A DNA stretch of 64,000 nucleotides from CAYTAU01 sp964442075 (lineage in GTDB: Bacteria > Bacteroidota > Bacteroidia > Bacteroidales > CAYTAU01). Location: positions 62,001 through 126,000 of the forward strand of contig CAYTWH010000004.1 of the NCBI GenBank assembly GCA_964442075.1, given 5' to 3'. Shown here piece by piece: positions 27,981 to 37,800 of this stretch. Under the pieces are notes generated by a model that saw only the letters and a program-made list of their open reading frames with translations, was not told the origin of the DNA and did not search any database. A program made the translations under genes and the position numbers. Each line of letters opens with the position of its first letter. Positions within the stretch are counted from its first letter, which is position 1.

Positions 27981-28630
27981 TAAAAGCCACAAACATTACA
28001 AAGTCTTACGGAAAACTTCAGGTTTTAAAAGGAGTAGATGTAAACATTAAAAAAGGGGAAATTGTTTCTATTTCAGGTTCAAGTGGTGCGGGAAAAACTA
28101 CATTATTGCAAATATTAGGAACCCTGCATAAACAAGATTCCGGCAATATTACAATAAACGATGTAAATATTGATAAACTAAAAGAAAAGCAGTTGGCAAG
28201 ATTTAGAAATAATAATATTGGTTTTGTGTTTCAGTTTCATCATTTATTACCTGAATTTACTGCTTTGGAAAATGTTTGTATTCCTGCATATATAGCAAAA
28301 AGCAATAAAAAAGAAGCCGAAAAAAAAGCAATAGATATTTTGAATTTTTTAAATCTCGGAGACAGGCTTTCTAATAAGCCGGGTCAATTATCGGGAGGAG
28401 AACAACAAAGAGTGGCAATTGCAAGAGCTTTAATAAATGACCCTGCGGTAATTTTTGCCGACGAACCTACCGGAAATCTTGATTCTAATAATACAAAAGA
28501 ATTGTATAATTTGTTCTTTAAGTTAAGAGAAGAAATGGGACAAACTTTTATAATTGTTACTCATAATATAGAATTGGCAAAAATGTCGGATAGAACATTG
28601 GAGATGGAAGATGGGAAAATTGTTGTTTGA
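27977..28630 (+). CDS. lolD: Lipoprotein-releasing ABC transporter ATPase LolD
   Basis: This gene codes for 217 residues; the start at 27977 overlaps the antiporter stop by 4 bases. It has Walker A GSSGAGKT (residues 34-41), Q-loop FQFHHLLPEFTALENV, signature LSGGEQQRVAIARAL, Walker B VIFADEPTGNLD and switch His in THN. The FHHLLPEFTALENV segment and short length mark the LolD/MacB-type subfamily. In Bacteroidota the LolCE permease is usually coded elsewhere, as here. It drives release of lipoproteins from the inner membrane toward the outer membrane. Confidence 0.88.
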   Translation: MIKATNITKSYGKLQVLKGVDVNIKKGEIVSISGSSGAGKTTLLQILGTLHKQDSGNITINDVNIDKLKEKQLARFRNNNIGFVFQFHHLLPEFTALENVCIPAYIAKSNKKEAEKKAIDILNFLNLGDRLSNKPGQLSGGEQQRVAIARALINDPAVIFADEPTGNLDSNNTKELYNLFFKLREEMGQTFIIVTHNIELAKMSDRTLEMEDGKIVV

Positions 28631-28642
28631 AAAAAAGTAATT

Positions 28643-29299
28643 TTATCTTATCGTTTCATTTACTATGTTTTCAGAGAGATAGAAAATACTGATAATTGCA
28701 AGTACCCCAAATAATATTACAATAACACCTGCAATTTTATTTACCCACCAGAGTCGTTTTATTTTAAATTTGCTTCTGAATAAATTAACAATGGTAGTTA
28801 AAATTGTCCACCACAAGGCGGCTCCAATAAATACTCCAACAGTTAAAAGCATAATTGATGTAAGTCCGGAACCCTCAGGAGCAAAGCCAAATGCAGCAAA
28901 AGCACCACCAAAAAAGAATAATGCTAATGGGTTTGAAACGGTTAAGAAAAAGATGGAAATAAAATCACCAAAAAGACCTGTTCCTTTTTTCTTAGATTGT
29001 TGAATTTCATTAACAGTTTTAGTAAAGAAAATTTTAAACCCAAGATAAAAAAGAATTATAGCAGCAGCAATTTTTAAGTATAATTGGTTTTCAAGAATAA
29101 AATTAGTTACAAAAGATAACCCAAAACCAGCAATAATAGCATAAAACATATCTGAAGCAGCGGCTCCCAGCCCGGATACAAAACCACTTATTCGCCCTTT
29201 GCTTATAGTTTTTTGAATACACAATACACCAATAGGACCTAATGGTACTGAAGCAGTAAAACCAATAATAACACCTTTGATGAGAAATTCTAATACCAT
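28643..29299 (-). CDS. LysE family translocator
   Basis: This 218-residue protein has six predicted membrane helices. The N-terminus GVIIGFTASVPLGPIGVLCIQKTISKGRISGFVSGLGAAASDMFYA is the LysE/RhtB signature, and SNPLALFFFGGAF is the mid-protein motif. Members export amino acids or related small molecules; the substrate is unknown here. It ends 12 bases from the convergent lolD end. Confidence 0.88.
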   Translation of the reverse strand: MVLEFLIKGVIIGFTASVPLGPIGVLCIQKTISKGRISGFVSGLGAAASDMFYAIIAGFGLSFVTNFILENQLYLKIAAAIILFYLGFKIFFTKTVNEIQQSKKKGTGLFGDFISIFFLTVSNPLALFFFGGAFAAFGFAPEGSGLTSIMLLTVGVFIGAALWWTILTTIVNLFRSKFKIKRLWWVNKIAGVIVILFGVLAIISIFYLSENIVNETIR

Positions 29300-29426
29300 A
29301 AATTCTTAAAAAAGAAATGCAAAGTAAGGGAAAGTTTTTGTATTGTGAAAATTACAAAGATGTTAGCTTGGTTATTTGTTTTAAAATCAGCAAGTCTATG
29401 ATTTAAAAATTGATAATAATAATAAA

Positions 29427-30248
29427 TTAATTTTCAGATTTTTTTAATGCCCGAAACAATAAAAATACTCCTAAAAGAATAAATGGAATACTTAGTATTT
29501 GACCCATATTCAAGACCATATCGCTTTCAAAATCAACCTGAATATCTTTAATAAACTCAATAATAAACCTCATTGTAAAAATTGAAATAAGGAAAATGCC
29601 AAATAAAAAACCGGGCTTTTCACCTGAACCTTTTTTAAAATAAAGAAAGTATAAAACCAGAAAAATTATAAAGTATGATAACGCCTCATAAGCTTGTGAA
29701 GGGTGTCGAGGAGCATTGCCAAGATAATGAATTTCTCTTGTAAATATAAACCCCCAGGGCTTGTCGGTGACTGTTCCAACAATTTCAGAGTTCATTAAAT
29801 TTCCTGTTCTAATAAAAAGTCCCGATAAAGCAACAATTACCACAATTCTGTCCATTACCCACAGAAAAGTTTTCTTTTCTTTTTTAGAGAATATATATAC
29901 TGCGAGTAAAATGCCAATAGCTGCACCATGACTTGCCAATCCGCCTTTCCAAACCATTAAAATCTCTAAAGGATGGTCTAAATAATAGTCAGGTTGATAA
30001 AATAAACAATGACCAATTCTTGCTCCCAAAATAGTTCCAAGAGCCATGTAGATTGTAAGTTTTTCAAGTACTTTTTCACCTACGCCTTCTTTTTTAAAAA
30101 TCTTTGCCATTATGTAATACCCAACAAAAAACGACGCGGCAAATAATAATCCATACCATCTTACAGTTAATCCTCCCACCAACCAAATATCTTCGGGAAT
30201 TGAAAAAATCTCAGGATTAACATTCCAATTAATAAAATTTAAAATCAT
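29427..30248 (-). CDS. lgt: Prolipoprotein diacylglyceryl transferase
   Basis: This 273-residue inner-membrane enzyme transfers diacylglycerol from phosphatidylglycerol to the lipobox cysteine, the first step of lipoprotein maturation. Family motifs are present: LTVRWYGLLFAASFFVGY, GARIGHCLFY, WKGGLASHGAAIG, RTGNLMNSEIVG (the Lgt signature with Arg and Glu) and PRHPSQAYEA. The length is normal for Lgt. The window carries several lipoproteins that would be substrates, and lolD nearby acts later in the same pathway. Confidence 0.95.
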   Translation of the reverse strand: MILNFINWNVNPEIFSIPEDIWLVGGLTVRWYGLLFAASFFVGYYIMAKIFKKEGVGEKVLEKLTIYMALGTILGARIGHCLFYQPDYYLDHPLEILMVWKGGLASHGAAIGILLAVYIFSKKEKKTFLWVMDRIVVIVALSGLFIRTGNLMNSEIVGTVTDKPWGFIFTREIHYLGNAPRHPSQAYEALSYFIIFLVLYFLYFKKGSGEKPGFLFGIFLISIFTMRFIIEFIKDIQVDFESDMVLNMGQILSIPFILLGVFLLFRALKKSEN

Positions 30249-30318
30249 TACTTATATACTATTTGAAATTTTAATGTAAAAGTATTATATAATTTTATCA
30301 AATCAATAATATTGATAA

Positions 30319-31104
30319 TTAATACCTGATTATAAAATCTTGTTTTTCTACGTTTTTATTAAAGAAAACCAATCCAAGAGAAAATATGTCGATTGTAAAT
30401 GAAACTCTTGTGTCGTTTTTAATAATGTTCCAGGCTTTATTCATTTCTTTTGACCAATAAATATCGTCAAAAATAAAAATTGAATTTTCATTTACTTTTT
30501 TCAGGCATAATTCAAAATAAGTTAAAGTGGGTTTTAATTTATGATTTCCATCAAAAAAAACAATATCTAAAGTATCAATATTATTTATTATTCCGGGAAG
30601 CACATAATCAAAATTTCCGACAATAAGATCTATATTATTAATGTTGAATTTTGAAAATGTATTTTTAGCAATATTGGCAATATTTTCACATCCTTCAATT
30701 GTTACAATTTTTGATCTTGAATTAGCCAAAGAAAAATATAAACTTGTAATTCCAAAAGATGTTCCAATTTCTAAAATATTTTCAGAATTATAATATTTTG
30801 CAATTTTAAATAAGACTTGAGAATACTTTTTATTTTTTAAGGATTTTTTAGCGATTTCTTTGACCAATTTTTCGCTTTTTACAGGGCTTTTTCCTGCACC
30901 CAAATCATTTATTTGAATAAGTTGTTTGGAATTAAGAAGGGTCTTTCTATGGGCTTCTATTTGCTTATATGGGCTATATTGGGTTTTGTCTAAAAAAACA
31001 TTAACAATCAAATCAAAAATAAACGGAGAATGAATACTGTGTCCGTTTTTATGTTTTGAAAATAATTTGTAATTAAAATATTTTATGATTTGATTAAAAT
31101 TCAT
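30319..31104 (-). CDS. SAM-dependent methyltransferase, class I
   Basis: This gene codes for 261 residues. The Rossmann core carries motif I ENILEIGTSFGITSLYFSLA, motif II IVTIEGCENIANIAKNTF, an acidic strand TLDIVFFDGNHKLKPTLTYF and IFIFDDIYWSKEMNKAW, as in O-methyltransferase/Methyltransf_24 proteins. The N-terminal 80 residues are helical and may form the substrate lid. The substrate is unknown. It starts 14 bases after adenine deaminase on the same strand. Confidence 0.8.
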   Translation of the reverse strand: MNFNQIIKYFNYKLFSKHKNGHSIHSPFIFDLIVNVFLDKTQYSPYKQIEAHRKTLLNSKQLIQINDLGAGKSPVKSEKLVKEIAKKSLKNKKYSQVLFKIAKYYNSENILEIGTSFGITSLYFSLANSRSKIVTIEGCENIANIAKNTFSKFNINNIDLIVGNFDYVLPGIINNIDTLDIVFFDGNHKLKPTLTYFELCLKKVNENSIFIFDDIYWSKEMNKAWNIIKNDTRVSFTIDIFSLGLVFFNKNVEKQDFIIRY

Positions 31105-31118
31105 AAAAACTAGAAAAT

Positions 31119-32753
31119 TTATTTTGTAAAAAGAGATGTAAGTTCAAATTTATTTCCATCAAATAATCCTTTATCACCAATTTTAAGTTCCGGGATAACC
31201 AGTAAAGCCATAAACGATAATGTCATAAAAGGTGCTTTAAGTTTTGTGCCCAATGTTTTTGCCTTAAAATCAAGCAATTCGTATTTTTTTGCAACACGAT
31301 ATATGTTTTTATTTGTCATTAGGCCTGCAATTTCCAATTCAAGAAAATCTGTTTGATCATTGTTACACACCACAATGCCTCCTTTTATTTCAATAATTTT
31401 ATTCACGGCAATAACCATCTCACTATCAGACGTTCCGACAACAATAATGTTGTGGCTGTCGTGTGCTATACTGCCGGCAATTGCTCCTTTTGTTAAACCA
31501 AAGTTTTTTATAAAACCAATAATTGGTTTTGAGGGCTTGTATCTGTTAACAACAACAATTTTTAAAATATCATCGTTTATATTTGAAGAAATGTATTTAT
31601 CTGTTTGTTTATGAGAATAAATAAATGACTGGGTAAACAGCTCGCCATCAATAATATTAATAACTTTTATTTTTTCTCCGGCGTTTTCAATTTTAATATC
31701 GCTTTCATTAATTTTATTGCAATTAAAATTGTTTATAATCGTTGTTTCCTTATTAGTAAAGGTTGTGGATTTTCCATCATATACAATATTGCCATTAATA
31801 AAGGTTTTTTCAATATTTAACGATTTAAGATTGTCAACTATTATAAAATCTGCTTTATCTCCGGTTTGCAACAAACCAACATCAATATTGTAATGACTTA
31901 CAACATTGTAACTAACGGAGCGTAACACATTAAATAAATCTAAATTTTTATTTAAAGCTCTTTTAACAAGTAAATTAATATGGCCATTTAATAAATCGTC
32001 AGGATGAGAATCGTCAGTGCATAGCATAATCATATCGGGATATAGATCTATTAGCTGATACAATGATTCAAAATTTTTAGCGGCACTGCCTTCGCGTATT
32101 TGTATTTTTATGCCAAATTTAATTTTCTCTACAGCCTCTTCAATAGTTATACATTCATGGTCTGTTGATATTCCTGCATCAGCATATTTTTTTAAGTCAT
32201 TTCCCGATAAACCCGGAGCATGTCCATCTATCTTTTTTTTGTATTTATGGGCAAATTCTATTTTTTTTAAAACCTCACTATCCTTATATATTACGCCGGG
32301 AAAATTCATCATTTCGCTAAGGAAATATATATCATCCCGTTTTAGTAAATTATCAATATCTTTTGAACTTAATATATGTCCTGATGTTTCAAAGCTTGTT
32401 GCAGGCACACATGATGGAGCACCAAAGAAGAATTTTAACGGAGTTTTTTTGCCACTTTGTAACATGAAATTTATTCCATTATTACCACAAACATTTGCAA
32501 TTTCATGAGGATCTGAAACAACAGCAACTGTTCCATGTTTTACAGCTATTTCTGCAAAAGATGCTGGGGTAAGCATTGAGCTTTCTATATGAACATGGGA
32601 ATTAATAAAACCCGGCATTATAAAAATATCTTCTTCTACCTCTTTTTCTTCAATCTTAACTATAATTTCATTTTCGATATAGACAATGCCCTTATAAATT
32701 CTTCTACCTATAACATCTACTATATTTCCTTTAATTGTTAATTTATTCAACAT
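31119..32753 (-). CDS. ade: Adenine deaminase
   Basis: This 544-residue amidohydrolase converts adenine to hypoxanthine in purine salvage. The metal site is visible in GFINSHVHIESSM, and family-specific stretches are present: SDPHEIANVCG, FFGAPSCVPATSFETSG, DGHAPGLSG, TDHECITIEEA, CTDDSHPDDLLNGH and the C-terminal GSIAHDSHNIIVVGTSD. The length matches the family. The gene is 43 bases downstream of mnmG with parS in between. Confidence 0.95.
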   Translation of the reverse strand: MLNKLTIKGNIVDVIGRRIYKGIVYIENEIIVKIEEKEVEEDIFIMPGFINSHVHIESSMLTPASFAEIAVKHGTVAVVSDPHEIANVCGNNGINFMLQSGKKTPLKFFFGAPSCVPATSFETSGHILSSKDIDNLLKRDDIYFLSEMMNFPGVIYKDSEVLKKIEFAHKYKKKIDGHAPGLSGNDLKKYADAGISTDHECITIEEAVEKIKFGIKIQIREGSAAKNFESLYQLIDLYPDMIMLCTDDSHPDDLLNGHINLLVKRALNKNLDLFNVLRSVSYNVVSHYNIDVGLLQTGDKADFIIVDNLKSLNIEKTFINGNIVYDGKSTTFTNKETTIINNFNCNKINESDIKIENAGEKIKVINIIDGELFTQSFIYSHKQTDKYISSNINDDILKIVVVNRYKPSKPIIGFIKNFGLTKGAIAGSIAHDSHNIIVVGTSDSEMVIAVNKIIEIKGGIVVCNNDQTDFLELEIAGLMTNKNIYRVAKKYELLDFKAKTLGTKLKAPFMTLSFMALLVIPELKIGDKGLFDGNKFELTSLFTK

Positions 32754-32780
32754 AGCTTAATTACTTAAAAATTAAAAGCA

Positions 32781-32796
32781 TGTTCCACGTGGAACA
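32781..32796. promoter_or_regulatory. parS: parS centromere site (ParB binding)
   Basis: TGTTCCACGTGGAACA is a perfect 16-base palindrome matching the bacterial parS consensus TGTTNCACGTGNAACA at every fixed position. It directly abuts the stop codon of mnmG and lies before ade. ParB loads at such sites to segregate the chromosome, and parS sites cluster near oriC. Only this copy was found in the window. Confidence 0.88.
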
Positions 32797-34674
32797 TTAC
32801 CGTCCCATATAAACTAAAAGAACATTAATATCCGAAGGTGAAACACCGCTTATTCTTGACGCCTGCCCTATTGTTGCTGGTTTTATTCTATTTAGCTTTT
32901 GCTTTGCTTCAGTAGATATTGAATGAAATCTATTATAGTCAATATCATCTTTTAGCTTAATATTTTCTAGCCTGGTTATTTTTTCTGCAATAAGTTTTTC
33001 CCTTTCAATATATCCCGAATATTTAATACCTATTTCAACAGATTCAATAATTTCATTTTTTATATTAGTCGGGAAAGTCTCAATTTTCTGTTTTAAAGAT
33101 AAAATAACCTCAATTAAATCGTTTATCTTTACTTGAGGGCGTAATATTAAATCTTTTAATTTTACAGATTGCTTGAGTTCAGATGTTCCTAATGCGTTGA
33201 GTTTCTCGTTGACTATGTTCGGTTTAATGCTGTAATTATTTATAAAATCAATTAGTTCATCTCGCATTTTTATTTTTTTCAAAACATTTTTATATCTTTC
33301 TTCGGAAGCCAGACCTATTTTATAAGATTTTTCAGTTAATCTGACATCTGCATTATCTTGCCTTAAAAGAATTCTGTATTCAGCCCGTGATGTAAACATT
33401 CTGTATGGTTCATCAACGCCTTTTGTTACTAAGTCATCAATAAGAACACCAATATAAGCTTCATCGCGTGCAAGTACAAATTTATCTTTATTATTAATTT
33501 TTTGATGAGCATTTATAGCTGCCATCATTCCTTGTGCAGCAGCTTCTTCATATCCTGTTGTACCATTTATCTGACCTGCAAAATATAAACCATTAATAAG
33601 TTTTGTTTCTAATGTAACGCCTAATTGTCTTGGGTCAAAATAGTCGTATTCAATAGCATAGCCGGGACGAAATATTTTTGCATTTTCAAATCCTGGAATT
33701 TTTTGAAGTGAATTTAACTGTACATCCCATGGCAATGATGAGGAAAAACCATTTAAATAATATTCTATTGTGCTTTCACCTTCGGGCTCTAAAAAAAGCT
33801 GATGCCTATCTTTTTCGGGAAACGTAATTAATTTCGTTTCAATACTGGGGCAATATCTTGGTCCTATACTTTTAATGGTTCCATCAAATAAAGGAGAACG
33901 GTCTAATCCTTTTTCCAATTCCTCATGAACAAACTTATCAGTATATGTGATATAGCAACTTCTTTGTTTTAATTTAATTGTGCTGTCAGATAAATAAGAA
34001 AATTTTTGAATATTTTCATCTCCACTTTGTTCGGTAAGTTTTGAAAAATCAACACTTCGTCCATCAATTCTAACTGGTGTGCCTGTTTTCATCCTTCCCG
34101 TCGTAAACCCAAGACCTACAAGCTGTTCTGTAATGCCATAAGATGCGGGCTCTGATGTTCTGCCCCCTTCAACCTGAGTATTGCCCACATGCATTAAGCC
34201 ATTAAGAAATGTTCCGTTTGTTAAAATTACAGATTTTGAATAAAATTTTATTCCTAACTGAGTAATTATTCCTTTAACAACATTGTTTTCTGTAATCAAC
34301 TCAGTAACTGAGTCTTGCCAAAATTCAAGATTGCTTGTATTTTCTAAAATATCTCTCCACTCTTCAGAAAAACGCATTCTGTCGCATTGTGCTCTGGGAC
34401 TCCACATAGCAGGACCTTTAGAAAGATTTAGCATACGAAACTGTATCATTGTTTTATCTGTAACAATACCACAATACCCACCAAGTGCATCAATTTCTCT
34501 TACAATTTGACCTTTTGCTATTCCACCAATTGCCGGATTACATGACATTTGTGCAATTTTATTCATGTCCATAGTAATCAAAAGAGTTTTTGACCCCATA
34601 TTGGCAGCTGTTGCAGCAGCTTCGCTACCTGCATGACCTGCTCCCACAATTATTATGTCATATTCTTGCAACAT
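32797..34674 (-). CDS. mnmG: tRNA uridine-5-carboxymethylaminomethyl modification enzyme MnmG (GidA)
   Basis: This 625-residue FAD-binding protein acts with MnmE to form the cmnm5/nm5 group on U34 of tRNAs. N-terminal FAD site YDIIIVGAGHAGSEAA, the signature MSCNPAIGGIAKGQIVREIDALGG, GTFLNGLMHVG and the second signature GYEEAAAQGMMAA are all present. The C-terminal helical domain ends normally (SGVSPSDINVLLVYMGR). The start is fixed by the FAD motif. A TAACTTTG box lies only 4 bases upstream of the ATG on the minus strand, which suggests a very short or absent leader. Confidence 0.96.
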   Translation of the reverse strand: MLQEYDIIIVGAGHAGSEAAATAANMGSKTLLITMDMNKIAQMSCNPAIGGIAKGQIVREIDALGGYCGIVTDKTMIQFRMLNLSKGPAMWSPRAQCDRMRFSEEWRDILENTSNLEFWQDSVTELITENNVVKGIITQLGIKFYSKSVILTNGTFLNGLMHVGNTQVEGGRTSEPASYGITEQLVGLGFTTGRMKTGTPVRIDGRSVDFSKLTEQSGDENIQKFSYLSDSTIKLKQRSCYITYTDKFVHEELEKGLDRSPLFDGTIKSIGPRYCPSIETKLITFPEKDRHQLFLEPEGESTIEYYLNGFSSSLPWDVQLNSLQKIPGFENAKIFRPGYAIEYDYFDPRQLGVTLETKLINGLYFAGQINGTTGYEEAAAQGMMAAINAHQKINNKDKFVLARDEAYIGVLIDDLVTKGVDEPYRMFTSRAEYRILLRQDNADVRLTEKSYKIGLASEERYKNVLKKIKMRDELIDFINNYSIKPNIVNEKLNALGTSELKQSVKLKDLILRPQVKINDLIEVILSLKQKIETFPTNIKNEIIESVEIGIKYSGYIEREKLIAEKITRLENIKLKDDIDYNRFHSISTEAKQKLNRIKPATIGQASRISGVSPSDINVLLVYMGR

Positions 34675-34678
34675 GCTG

Positions 34679-34686
34679 CAAAGTTA
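34679..34686 (-). promoter_or_regulatory. Candidate -7 promoter box for mnmG
   Basis: The minus strand reads TAACTTTG, an exact TAnnTTTG match, ending 4 bases before the mnmG ATG. No TTG lies 17-23 bases upstream, so only half of the promoter is supported. Confidence 0.35.
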
Positions 34687-34745
34687 TTTAAAAAATTATT
34701 TAAAACTAAATTAAGTATCCAAACAAAAAAAATATAAAATTAATT

Positions 34746-34775
34746 TTTGTTTTTTGTTTTATTTTAATAATTTAG
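34746..34775 (+). promoter_or_regulatory. Candidate promoter of the T9SS adhesin-like gene
   Basis: TTTG ending at 34749 is followed after 18 bases by TAATTTAG (34768-34775). It has the same one-mismatch -7 box (TAnnTTAG) and similar spacing as the promoter before actP. The leader would be about 25 bases. Confidence 0.4.
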
Positions 34776-34806
34776 CTTCAAATTTCTTAACCAAAAAATT
34801 TTAATT

Positions 34807-37800
34807 ATGAAAATATTTATTCTATTAATATTAATTGTTTCGTCCTTAAGTTCAGTTGTTTATTCGCAAATAACATTTCAAAAAACTTATAATGCAAGTA
34901 TGATGGATTTGTTTACGAATGTTCAGCAAACTTCAGATGGTGGTTTTATTATTTCGGGTAGAAATTTTAGTTTTCCACCAATATATTCGTCATTAATAAA
35001 AGTTGACACAGCCGGAACGATTGAATGGGCTAAAGAATACGGAGATGGAGAATTAGCCATAATTGGTGGCACATATTTTTTAAATGATGTAAAAATTACA
35101 TCTGATGGTGGCTACATTTTAACAGGAGAATGCTCATCTGACCCCTTGATGAGTTCAGATTATGATGACCTATTTCTTATTAAAACAGATGCATTAGGGG
35201 CTGAGCAATGGTCTTATTCTTATGGAGGTGGAGACAGTGATTGTGGAAACTTTGTAATGCAAACATCTGATGGTGGATATTTATCTGTAGGATATACATA
35301 TAGTTTTGGGACTGTCACTAAAGATTCAACCAATATTTATATGGTAAAAACTAATAGTTCAGGAACTTTATTGTGGGACAGAGCAGTTGAAATAAGTCCA
35401 GACGATGATGATGTTGCATATTCAGTTGAAGAAGCTTCAGACGGATATATTGTGGTTGGTAAAACAGATCAGGTTTTTGCAGGTGTTGATACTACAACGG
35501 ATATTGTAATATTAAAAACCAGTACTGCCGGCGTTGTTGAATGGTTAAATACTTATGGTGATGATGATGAAGAGGAATCTGCAAATGCAGTAGAATTAAT
35601 TAATAATGGAAGTATTATTGTTTCGGGAAGCACAACAGAGTCTGTTACAGGTATAGATGCTTCTGATGCCTATATTATTGATATTGACGGAGCCGGTAAT
35701 ATTACATGGTCAAATAGTTATGATATTGGCTTTGCTGATGAAGCCCAAAGTATTAATAAAACAAGTGATGGAGGATTTACTATAATCGGTTTTACTATTG
35801 CAAGTTTACTTCCACTTAATTTTAAAAGTTTTTTAATGAAAGCATCAAGTGCAGGAACAATTGAATTTGCTATGCACTATGGAACAGACATGAGTTTTAA
35901 TATTTTTAGTAATGGACAGCAAACAAGTGATGACGGATATGTTATTGGAACAATTGGAACAACGGGATACGATTTTTATTTAATTAAAACAAATATGATT
36001 GGCGAAAGTGGCTGTAATGATACCTCTTTTACGGCAACAAAAAGAACTTTTGCTCCTCCTCCTATAACAACAGCACACACAGATTTTAACGGTGGTTCCA
36101 GAATTGATATTGAAACTGAAATAAATGATATCACACCTACTGAAACAACTCTTTGTATTCAGGTTCCATGCGATACACCAATAGTTGTTATTACGCCTCC
36201 TGCTTCTACAATTTGTGAGGGTGAATCTGTTACATTAACAGCAAGCGGAACTACTTCTTATTTGTGGAACACGGGTGCAACAACAGCATCTATTATTGTT
36301 TCTCCTACAACGACAACAACATATACAGTAAATGGTTTTAATGGGGTTTGTCCGGCCTATCCGGTACAAATAACTGTAACCGTTATACCTGCCCCAAATC
36401 CTTTAATTACAGGAATAATTTCTATTTGTGATGGAGAATCAACAACACTTACCGCAAGTGGTGGAGACACATACGAATGGAGTAGTGGGGATAATACGGC
36501 GGCAACAACAATAACACCTGCTATAAGCACTACTTATACTGTTACGGTTACAAATACGGGTACAGGATGTACAGCAACTGCATCACAATTAGTTACAGTT
36601 AGTTCAATCCCTATTATTGTTATTACAGGAACAAATGAAATTTGTGAAGGGGAGTCTACGACACTCACTGCAAGTGGAGGAGATACATATAATTGGAACA
36701 ATGGCGCTAATACTGATGCAATAACAGTTACACCTGTTATAAATACTACCTATTATGTTACTGTATCAATTGGAGGAGCGGGGTGTTCCGACACATCATC
36801 ATATATTGTTACGGTTAATCCATTACCAATTATTACCATAAGCGGTGATACATCATTATGTATTGGTGACACAACAATACTTACTGCAACGGGCGGTGGT
36901 GATTATTTATGGAACACAACAGATATAACAGAAGCAATAACTGTATTTCCAATTGCAGATATTACTTATTATGTTACCGTTACAAATTCTATTACAGGAT
37001 GTTTAGATATTGATACTGTTGATGTTTATGTTCATCCTTTACCTACTGCATCTGCTTCATCTACAAGTGATACAATTTGTGAGGGGCAAACTGCTATTTT
37101 AAATGCCAGCGGAGGAACTACCTATTTATGGGAGCCACAAGGAAGTCTGGATGACCCGAATATTGCTAATCCCGGTGCTACTCCAGATTCAACAACAACT
37201 TATTATGTTACTGTTACAAATGACTTTGGTTGTACTGATGTTTCGAGTGTAACTATTAATATAAATCCCGCACCAGAATTTTCATTATCGTCAACGAATA
37301 TTACATGTAATGGTGGTTCTGATGGCACTGCAAGTGTTAATATTATTGGCGGAGTATCTCCGGTTACTTTTGTATGGGAAGGAAGTTTAACCGATACAAC
37401 ATTAACAAACTTAAACTCTGATTATTATAATGTTACCGTAACAGACGGAATAGGCTGTTTTGCATCGGATTCTATATTGGTTTATGAACCAATTCCTCTT
37501 TCAGATTCTATTATTATTACTAATATTTCGTGTACTGGATTAACTGACGGTCAAATTGTTCTAATAGTTTCGGGAGGAACAAGTCCATATTATTATTTAT
37601 GGAATAATTCAGCAACGAGCTCTTCAATAAATAATCTTATTGCAGGAACATATTCAGTTACAATAACTGATGATAATGGTTGTGAATTAATAGAACCAAA
37701 AATTGATATTATAGAACCCGATGGTTTATTATTTACTTTTAACTCGCAAAATGTATATTGCCATAGTGGTAACAATGGATATGCACAAGTTGTTGTTGCC

